Shown here: piece after piece, positions 58,384-64,000 of the stretch | How positions within the stretch are numbered: the stretch's first letter is position 1 | Layout of the letters: each line of letters begins with the position of its first letter | From: Actinophytocola sp963826035 | GTDB lineage: Bacteria; Actinomycetota; Actinomycetes; Mycobacteriales; Pseudonocardiaceae | Reading direction: 5' to 3' | Length of the DNA: 64,000 nt | NCBI GenBank assembly: GCA_963826035.1 | Contig: CAWGVZ010000001.1 | Span: forward strand, 558,001-622,000 | Notes under the pieces: model-generated | Told to the model about the DNA's origin: nothing | Seen by the model: the letters and a program-made list of their open reading frames with translations, nothing else | Databases searched by the model: none | Position numbers and translations under genes: made by a program

Positions 58384-60795
58384 TCAGCTGGGCACGATGC
58401 GGTAGCTCTGGCCATCCCGGGCGGCGAAGGTCAGCGTGTCGCCGTCGACCGTGTGCGGCACGACCTTGCCGTGCCGGTAGACGCGGACCTCGGTCAAGTC
58501 GGTACGGATCGTGAGGTCGCCGTCGGCGCCCGCCGTCAGCCGGATCTCGGTGGGCACCGAGTCCCGCCAGGTGATGCCGACCGTCACGTCCCCGCGGGCA
58601 CGCAGGCCGTCCACGCTGCCCGCCGACCACGCGCCCGGCAGTGCCGGCAGCACGTCGATCGTGCCGAACTGGCTCTGCAGCAGCATTTCGGTGATGCCCG
58701 AGGTGGCGCCGAAGTTCCCGTCGATCTGGAACGGCGGATGGGTGTCCCACAGGTTCGGCAGCGTGCTCGTGGTGAGCTGGTCGCCCAGCAGCTTGTGCGC
58801 CCGGTCGCCGTCCAGCAGCCGAGCCCAGAAGTTGATCTTCCAGGCCTTGCTCCAGCCGGTACCGACATCCGTCCGCGCGTTCAGCGAGACCTCGGCAGCG
58901 TCGGCCAGCTCCGGCGTGGTGCGCGGGGAGACCTGCCGGCCAGGATGCAGCGCGTACATGTGGGACACGTGCCGGTGTGTCTCGGTAGGACTGTCCAGAT
59001 CGGCCTTCCACTCCTGCAGCTGCCCCCAGGAACCGACCCGCAGCCCCGGGTCGAGCCGATCGAGGACGTCCGCGGCCGTGGCGGCGAACGCCGTGTCCCC
59101 GACGATCCCGGCCGCGTCGGTCACGTCGGTGAACAGGTTCCAGAGGATCTGCTGGGACATCGACGTGCCCGCCGTGGCCGGGCCGAGCTCCGGCGAGCGG
59201 CTCGGCGTGACCACCAGCGTCCCGTCCCGCGGGTCCACTCGCAGGAACTCCAGCCAGAACTGCGCGGTCTCCTTGAGCACCGGGTAGGCCCGCTCGGTGA
59301 GGAACCGCCGGTCGAGGGTGAACCGGTAGTGGTCGTAGAGCTGGCCGGCGAGCCACGCGCCGGACTCCGGGAAGAAGAACGCCGTGTGGTCCCACGCGCC
59401 GGTCCAGCCGTAGATGTTGGACGCGTGGTGCGCGACCCAGCCCTGCGACACCCCGTAGTGCTCCCGCGCGGTCACCCGCCCCGGCTCGCGCAGCGAGTCC
59501 ACATAGGAGTGCAGCGGCTCCGCCGTCTCGGCCAGGTTGGTGAGGTCGGCCGGCCAGTAGTTCATCTGCAGGTTGATGTTGAGGTGGTAGTCGGACTGCC
59601 AGGGCGGCGCCGCCAGGTTGTTCCACACGCCCTGCAGGTTGGCCGGCAGCGAGCCGGGACGGGACGACGAGATCAGCAGGTAACGCCCGTAGCCGAAGAA
59701 CAGCTCCTCGAGCGCGCGGTCGGCGCGCGGGTCGGCGCCGTAGCCGGCGAGCAGGTCGTCGGTCGGGACGTTCGGCATCCGGCCGCCGAGGTCGAGCCCC
59801 ACGCGCCCGAACAGCCGGGTGTAGTCGCGCTCGTGCGCGCCCAGCAGTGCCCGGAACCCCTTGCGCTCGGCGGACCGCACGAGCGTGCTGACCTGTTGGT
59901 GCGGGTCGGCGCCGCGGAAGGCCGGGTAGTCCGGGGCGTAGTCGGTGCCGGCGGCCAACACCAGCGTGACCGAGTGCGCCCCGGTGACCGAGACGGTGCC
60001 GTCCGGCCGGTCGGTGCGCCGGCCGCCCTGGTTGTTGACCTGCACCTGGGCCTCGTACCGCAGGCCGTTGCCGTCCAGCGCGCCCGTAACCGTGATCCGG
60101 CCGTGGTCGGCGGTCGCCGTGGCCGTGCGGTTGTCCGGCACGGCGATGCGCGCGCCGAGGTCGATCCGGCCCGGCCGGTCGGCCGACAGCCGGGCCACGA
60201 TCACCCCGTCGGCGGCGCTGGCGAAGTACTCGCGGGTGTAGCGGACGCCGTCCAGTCGGTAGGACACGCGGGCCACACCGCGGGCGATGTCCAGCTCGCG
60301 GCGGTAGTCGGTGACCGTGCCGGCCGGCGCCGACCACTGAGACAGACGCAGGTCGCCGAAGCTCTGGTAGGCGCCGAACAGGCGGTGCCGCGGTGTCTCC
60401 CGCGGCAGCCCGAGCGCGGCCAGCACGTCCTCCGGCGACACCTGGCCCTCGTCGGCGATGCGCTGCCGGATCCCCGCGAGCGCCCCGGGACGGGGAGCGG
60501 TCCAGTTCCCGTAGTTGTAGCCGTCGACCCCCGGTCCACCGGTCCACAGGGTCTTCTCGTTGAACTGCAACCGTTCGGCCTCGACCCCGCCGAACACGGT
60601 CGCGCCCATGGCGCCGTTGCCGATCGGCAGGGACCGGCTCTCCCAGCCCTCGTCGCTGTCCGGGGCGGGTTCGTCGTACCAGAGCACCAGGTCCCGCCCC
60701 GGCGCGTTACTCGCGGGGGTCGCGCTCGCGGGCGGCACCAGGAGACTGGCGGTGACCGCCAGAACGCCCACCAGAACCGGACTTCGTCGTCTCAT
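58384..60795 (-). CDS. Secreted GH95 alpha-L-fucosidase
   Basis: An 803-residue exported GH95 enzyme. The ATG overlaps the GH29 stop (ATGA); the signal ends near PASATPA. Typical stretches are LWYDEPAPDSDEGWESRSLPIGNGAMGATVFGGVEAERLQFNEKTLWTGGP, NLQGVWNNLAAPPWQSDYHLNINLQMNYWPA, and THPPFQIDGNFGATSGITEMLLQS with the conserved Asp-Gly-Asn. GH95 enzymes invert alpha-1,2-L-fucosides (some act on alpha-L-galactosides), for example Fuc-alpha-1,2-Gal of xyloglucan and rhamnogalacturonan. Confidence 0.93.
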   Translation of the reverse strand: MRRRSPVLVGVLAVTASLLVPPASATPASNAPGRDLVLWYDEPAPDSDEGWESRSLPIGNGAMGATVFGGVEAERLQFNEKTLWTGGPGVDGYNYGNWTAPRPGALAGIRQRIADEGQVSPEDVLAALGLPRETPRHRLFGAYQSFGDLRLSQWSAPAGTVTDYRRELDIARGVARVSYRLDGVRYTREYFASAADGVIVARLSADRPGRIDLGARIAVPDNRTATATADHGRITVTGALDGNGLRYEAQVQVNNQGGRRTDRPDGTVSVTGAHSVTLVLAAGTDYAPDYPAFRGADPHQQVSTLVRSAERKGFRALLGAHERDYTRLFGRVGLDLGGRMPNVPTDDLLAGYGADPRADRALEELFFGYGRYLLISSSRPGSLPANLQGVWNNLAAPPWQSDYHLNINLQMNYWPADLTNLAETAEPLHSYVDSLREPGRVTAREHYGVSQGWVAHHASNIYGWTGAWDHTAFFFPESGAWLAGQLYDHYRFTLDRRFLTERAYPVLKETAQFWLEFLRVDPRDGTLVVTPSRSPELGPATAGTSMSQQILWNLFTDVTDAAGIVGDTAFAATAADVLDRLDPGLRVGSWGQLQEWKADLDSPTETHRHVSHMYALHPGRQVSPRTTPELADAAEVSLNARTDVGTGWSKAWKINFWARLLDGDRAHKLLGDQLTTSTLPNLWDTHPPFQIDGNFGATSGITEMLLQSQFGTIDVLPALPGAWSAGSVDGLRARGDVTVGITWRDSVPTEIRLTAGADGDLTIRTDLTEVRVYRHGKVVPHTVDGDTLTFAARDGQSYRIVPS

Positions 60796-63665
60796 CGGGC
60801 CACTCCAAGCGAAAGGCGGTCGAGGTCGGGAGCGGATTCCTGGTCGTCGTGGATGAGGATGGTGTTGCCGTCGCCGGCGGCGAGCGTCACCGGCACCGAG
60901 GTGGTCTCCGGGGTGTTGTTGCCGATCCCGCTGACCGCCACCTCGACCGGTGGGCCGCCGTTCACGGTCACGAAGAACGAGCGGTCGCCGTTGACCGTGT
61001 AGTCGAGGTACAGCGTGTACTCGCCGGCCGCCGGCACCGAGACGTTGTCGAACACCACGTGCGCGTCCTGGCTGCCGCCGAGGTTGCGCACCTTCTTCCC
61101 GCCCGAGCACGGCGAGCAGTTCGTGACGCCGGCGCTGCCGAGCTGGTTGTGGGAGTCCTCGGCCTCCCGCATGAAGACCCGGTCGGCCGGCCGCGGCCGC
61201 ACGCCGACCTCCTCGGTGACCTCCTTGGCGCGGCCGAGCACGTCGAACGACGCGATGACCGGAATGTCCACAGCGGACACGTCCTGGCCCGGCGGCGAGG
61301 TGACCGTCCAGGTGCCGGACAGGGTCTGGCCCAGCCGCAGCGCGCTGGCGGTCACCGGGTCACCGGAGACCGTCCAGCCGGCCGGCACCTCGGGCGCCAG
61401 CCGGACCCGGTCCAGCGCGTCGGGCACGTCCAGCCTCAGCGTGGCGGAGACCTCGATCGACTGCTGCCCAGGGCCGACCCACTGCAGCCCCGCCGGTTCC
61501 ACGGTCATGGTGGTGGTCGGGACGTAGGACTCGGGCGGCAGCGGCCCGACGGTGATCCGGTCGAGGCCGGGGCCACGACGTTCGGTGCTGTACACGGTGA
61601 TCGTGTTGGCGCCGGCGCGCAGCGGGACGGCGATCGCCGAACTCTCTGGCACGCCGGGGTTGCCGGCCGGGACCGCCACCGCGACCGCCTCGCCGCCGTT
61701 GACCCGCACGGCGAGCGAACTGTCGCCGGCCGTCGTGTGGTCGAGCTGGAGCCGGTAGTCACCGGTCGCGTCGACCCGGACGTCGCGGTAGGTCACCGAG
61801 TTGCGCGGGCCGCCGCCCAGACCGGTGACCTGGAACGCGCCGGAACAGGCGCGGCACCGGTCCGGCCGCGCCCCGCCGTCCCTGTCGCTGGACTCCGCCT
61901 CCAGTGGCGCGGCCGTGCCTTGCGACATCGGATAGCCGTGCGCCACCTTGATCTCGTCGATCCTGAGCTGGTGCTGGAACAGCGGCGCCTGCGGCCCGCC
62001 CCAGGTGTTGAGCACCTCCAGCTTGAGGTAGCGGGCCCGCTGTTCGCCGAGGTCGATGAACCGGACGCCGCGAGCGCTCTCCAGCGCGCCGGTGCGGACG
62101 GGCTCACCCCAACGCTTCCCGTCGTCACTCACGTAGACCCGATAGTCCTTGATCCGGGCGGAGTCCTCCGGCCGGCCGAACGTCTCCCGCGCGTAGGTCG
62201 GCGACCACTCCCGCTGGTTGATGGCGAGGACGTTGGCCGGCCGCCGTTCGCCGAGGTCCAGCGTCACCGACACCGGTAGCTGGCCCTTGTTGTCCCAGTA
62301 GGTGGTGAAGTCACCGTCCACGAGCGACGGTGCGGACGCCGTGACGTCCTCGTGGTAGAAGCGTTGTCCGGCCGTGTCGACCCGGAACACCGTGTCGTAG
62401 TCGTCCCAGTTCTGGATGTCCATGATGGACAGGTGGCCGCCCGACTGGTGGAAGCGCAGCCGTTCGCCGGTGCGCACGTCGGTCACCCGGGTCACCTGGT
62501 AGCCGTTGTCGCGCAGGCGAACGTGGTCGGTACGCGGACGGGTCACCACGTGCACGTACTGGGTGCGCGCGCCGGGCTCGACCGTGACCACGCCGTGCGC
62601 GCCGTCGTTCCAGAACCCCGGCCGCATGCCTCCGTGCAGATAGCCGCCGCCCTCGGTGCCGAACAGCGAGGACCGGATCGGCGGCACCCACTCGGCCATG
62701 AAGTTGTTGAACGCCTCCTGCTGCGGCGGGAACTTCCCGTTCACCATGGGGGTCTCGGCCATCAGCGACTTCATGGACGAGCCGGCGTTGGTGATGTAGC
62801 GGCCGGTGGACAGCCGGACGTCGACCGGATGGTCCCGGCCGTCGTACCACCAGGCGCCCGTGGTCGGCAGCTTGTAGTCGGCCTCCACCAGGCGCGGCAT
62901 CGGCGTGAACGCGGCCTGCGGGTAGTCGTAGGACGGCGTCATGCCCGTCTTCTGCTCGTTGGACACCGTGTCCATGATCGGCGTGTCCTCGTTGTTGTTG
63001 CTCAGCAACCAGGACGGGCGCAGCTCGCGGATCTGCTCGTAGAGGTTGTTGCGTTCCCAGTAGGCGTTGTCGTTGTCGATCCAGAAGCCGGCGAGGTCCG
63101 GATAGTTCGCCATCACCTCGAAGAACAGGTCGTAGCTGTACATCCCGAAGCCGTCGCGGGTGGTGAGGTCGACCTCCTCGCCCTTGTGGGCCGAGTAGGC
63201 GGCCGAGTCGAGGGTCGCGGTGCCCAGCTCGTTGTGCCACTGCGGGTCGTCGGTCATGTAGAGGATGACCCGGACGCCCTTGGCCTGGCCAGCACGCACC
63301 AGCTCACCGAGGAGGTCGCGCTCGGTGGCGCAGCTGCCGGGAATCTTCGACGGCCACGGGCGCGCGTAGCCGAGCCGGCTGTGGAACGTCGCCAGCACGA
63401 TGTAGGACGCGCCGAGCTTGCGCGCCTCGTCCACCCAGTAGTCGGGCGTCCAGCCGCCCTCGGTGACGTCGCGCTCCCATTCCGCGCAGTCCAGGTGCGC
63501 GGGGGCGGTGAACATGCCCCAGTGCAGGAACAGTCCGGCGGTGGACGCGCGGAGCCAGTCCTGGCGTGGGTGCTCGACCTCCGCGCTCGCCGCCGGTGCG
63601 CCGAGCAGGCCGGCCAGCAGGGCGAGAACGGCAATGAGGATGCGGCGGTAGCGCTGAGGTCCCAT
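60792..63665 (-). CDS. Multidomain secreted GH29 alpha-L-fucosidase with discoidin and CBM35-like modules
   Basis: A 957-residue exported protein and first gene of the five-gene operon. After the signal (ending PAASAEV) a GH29-type barrel (about 30-340) shows WLRASTAGLFLHWGMFTAPAHLDCAEWERDV and the probable nucleophile Asp in LAGFWIDNDNAYWER. An F5/8 discoidin domain lies near 500-620 (VTLDLGERRPANVLAINQREW). Two CBM35-like modules (near 640-760 and 860-957, PLEAESSDRDGG and MREAEDSHNQLG) flank a NEW3-type domain. Its stop overlaps the GH95 start. Many binding modules suggest attachment to insoluble plant cell wall. Confidence 0.9.
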   Translation of the reverse strand: MGPQRYRRILIAVLALLAGLLGAPAASAEVEHPRQDWLRASTAGLFLHWGMFTAPAHLDCAEWERDVTEGGWTPDYWVDEARKLGASYIVLATFHSRLGYARPWPSKIPGSCATERDLLGELVRAGQAKGVRVILYMTDDPQWHNELGTATLDSAAYSAHKGEEVDLTTRDGFGMYSYDLFFEVMANYPDLAGFWIDNDNAYWERNNLYEQIRELRPSWLLSNNNEDTPIMDTVSNEQKTGMTPSYDYPQAAFTPMPRLVEADYKLPTTGAWWYDGRDHPVDVRLSTGRYITNAGSSMKSLMAETPMVNGKFPPQQEAFNNFMAEWVPPIRSSLFGTEGGGYLHGGMRPGFWNDGAHGVVTVEPGARTQYVHVVTRPRTDHVRLRDNGYQVTRVTDVRTGERLRFHQSGGHLSIMDIQNWDDYDTVFRVDTAGQRFYHEDVTASAPSLVDGDFTTYWDNKGQLPVSVTLDLGERRPANVLAINQREWSPTYARETFGRPEDSARIKDYRVYVSDDGKRWGEPVRTGALESARGVRFIDLGEQRARYLKLEVLNTWGGPQAPLFQHQLRIDEIKVAHGYPMSQGTAAPLEAESSDRDGGARPDRCRACSGAFQVTGLGGGPRNSVTYRDVRVDATGDYRLQLDHTTAGDSSLAVRVNGGEAVAVAVPAGNPGVPESSAIAVPLRAGANTITVYSTERRGPGLDRITVGPLPPESYVPTTTMTVEPAGLQWVGPGQQSIEVSATLRLDVPDALDRVRLAPEVPAGWTVSGDPVTASALRLGQTLSGTWTVTSPPGQDVSAVDIPVIASFDVLGRAKEVTEEVGVRPRPADRVFMREAEDSHNQLGSAGVTNCSPCSGGKKVRNLGGSQDAHVVFDNVSVPAAGEYTLYLDYTVNGDRSFFVTVNGGPPVEVAVSGIGNNTPETTSVPVTLAAGDGNTILIHDDQESAPDLDRLSLGVAR

Positions 63666-63724
63666 GTCGGTCGCTCTCCGTTGGGCTGACAGACCGGATA
63701 TGTCAACAAGGCTGCATAACTGAA

Positions 63725-63736
63725 GACATCCGATGA
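63725..63736. promoter_or_regulatory. GACATCCGATGA motif upstream of the GH29-led operon
   Basis: The site is 60 bp before the GH29 start and differs by one base from the palindrome ACATCCGATGT in front of the GH29 gene at 35007-36725. Both are the only such sites noticed in the window. Confidence 0.5.
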
Positions 63737-63774
63737 TTACAATCGCACCGGCCCGGGTCAAGACCCAACGGGGG

Positions 63775-63912
63775 TTAGAGGCTCCGGCAATAGGGCTGGC
63801 GGCGCCCGCCGCGCCGAGGCGGCCCCTGCGGCACCGCGCCGGCATCGAAGTACGTCCAGTACGCCGACGCCCGCGCGGCACCGCCAGGAACCACCTCGAT
63901 CACGACGGGCAT
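63775..63912 (-). CDS. Possible 45-residue peptide inside the repeat element
   Basis: An ATG at 63912 opens a frame across the whole repeat interior and stops in the left arm. The product would start MPVVIEVVPGG, contain SAYWTYFDAGAVPQ, and end with the basic PPRRGGRRQP and YCRSL. The short copy at 49 kb keeps the same frame after exact loss of 23 codons. There is no good ribosome-binding site and the composition could be chance, so coding is uncertain. Confidence 0.3.
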   Translation of the reverse strand: MPVVIEVVPGGAARASAYWTYFDAGAVPQGPPRRGGRRQPYCRSL

Positions 63913-63937
63913 CCACCGCTCTATTGCCGGAGCCTCT
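63775..63937. repeat. Stem-flanked repeat element, long copy
   Basis: Arms AGAGGCTCCGGCAATAG (63777-63793) and CTATTGCCGGAGCCTCT (63921-63937) pair exactly and enclose 127 nt. The interior shares both end blocks with the short copy at 48977-49069 and has 69 nt more in the middle. The arms are unrelated to those of the other copy, so each insert seems to sit in the loop of a different hairpin. It lies between the GH29-led operon promoter and the end of the gene at the right edge. Confidence 0.75.
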
Positions 63938-64000
63938 TAACTGTTCGGCACGTGCAGCAGCGTCGTCATGACCTCGTCGAGCGCCAGCCGCGCCGCCCCG
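63937..64000 (-). CDS. C-terminal end of a gene cut by the window edge
   Basis: The minus strand reads AARLALDEVMTTLLHVPNS and a TAA stop inside the right arm of the repeat. About 20 residues are too few to identify a family. A sugar-operon regulator would be a natural neighbour, but this is a guess from position only. Confidence 0.45.
   Translation of the reverse strand, partial: GAARLALDEVMTTLLHVPNS

Noticed and set aside
56363..61002. Two long plus-strand frames (680 and 873 codons) opposite GH27 and GH95
   Set aside because: Antisense artefacts of GC-rich third positions; no start signals or domains.
1..64000. CRISPR arrays, tRNA or rRNA genes, phage modules, transposases, PKS/NRPS clusters
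   Set aside because: Read for on both strands; no direct-repeat arrays, cloverleaf genes or diagnostic domains were seen.

Overview
The window is high-GC actinobacterial DNA. Codon use, Tat and lipoprotein signals, many GTG starts, 4-bp start/stop overlaps and the enzyme repertoire suggest a soil or plant-litter actinomycete, possibly of the Pseudonocardiales; the genus cannot be fixed from sequence alone. No rRNA, tRNA, CRISPR array, phage genes or full insertion sequence were seen.

Region 1 (1-12.6 kb) looks like a catabolic island around a divergent IclR regulator. Leftward run an aldehyde dehydrogenase, a thiamine-diphosphate enzyme and a branched-chain-amino-acid-type ABC importer whose LivM permease and LivG ATPase are one protein. 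Rightward run a class III CoA-transferase, a citryl-CoA-lyase-like protein, a diverged AroQ-like protein and a frameshifted Fe-S old-yellow-enzyme reductase. The substrate is unknown; a hydroxy-acid or tricarboxylate activated as a CoA thioester is a plausible inference.

Region 2 (12.6-20.4 kb) is a patchwork: two TetR genes, a small membrane protein, two small secreted proteins, an aldo/keto reductase beside an XRE/MmyB regulator, a DUF4143 ATPase and a C-terminally truncated ACT-GNAT protein. From 10.9 to 17.3 kb four genes carry apparent single-base indels (five sites), so the stretch is either decaying or badly sequenced.

Region 3 (20.4-32.7 kb) is an amino-sugar region: GH89 alpha-N-acetylglucosaminidase, MurQ-type etherase, BadF-type kinase, a divergent ROK regulator and a sugar ABC importer. 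A PhoD phosphatase coupled to a stand-alone PL4-type C-terminal domain lies nearby. A 21-bp palindrome occurs in front of both PhoD and GH89, which predicts a common regulon.

Region 4 (32.8-46.8 kb) holds plant-polymer enzymes: GH29 fucosidase, a PQQ-type sugar dehydrogenase fused to an SGNH esterase, a nitrilase, and four pectate-lyase genes (two PL1-like, one PL3, one PL9, the last two sharing a CBM). CebR-like and LacI-like operators mark some of the promoters. A MerR-methyltransferase fusion follows.

Region 5 (46.8-53.1 kb) has a secreted Ca2+-repeat protein, an EI24/CysZ membrane protein, a rubber oxygenase (Lcp) with divergent TetR, and an AA10 polysaccharide monooxygenase behind a CebR-like box. 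Region 6 (53.2-63.7 kb) is one leftward operon: GH29, GH95, GH27, GH97 and a sugar-binding lipoprotein, probably for stripping fucose and alpha-galactose from plant side chains.

The most unusual items are short repeats sitting inside the loops of intergenic stem-loops (29.4, 49.0 and 63.8 kb). Two are copies of one family, differ by an exact 69-nt in-frame deletion, and carry a short open reading frame.
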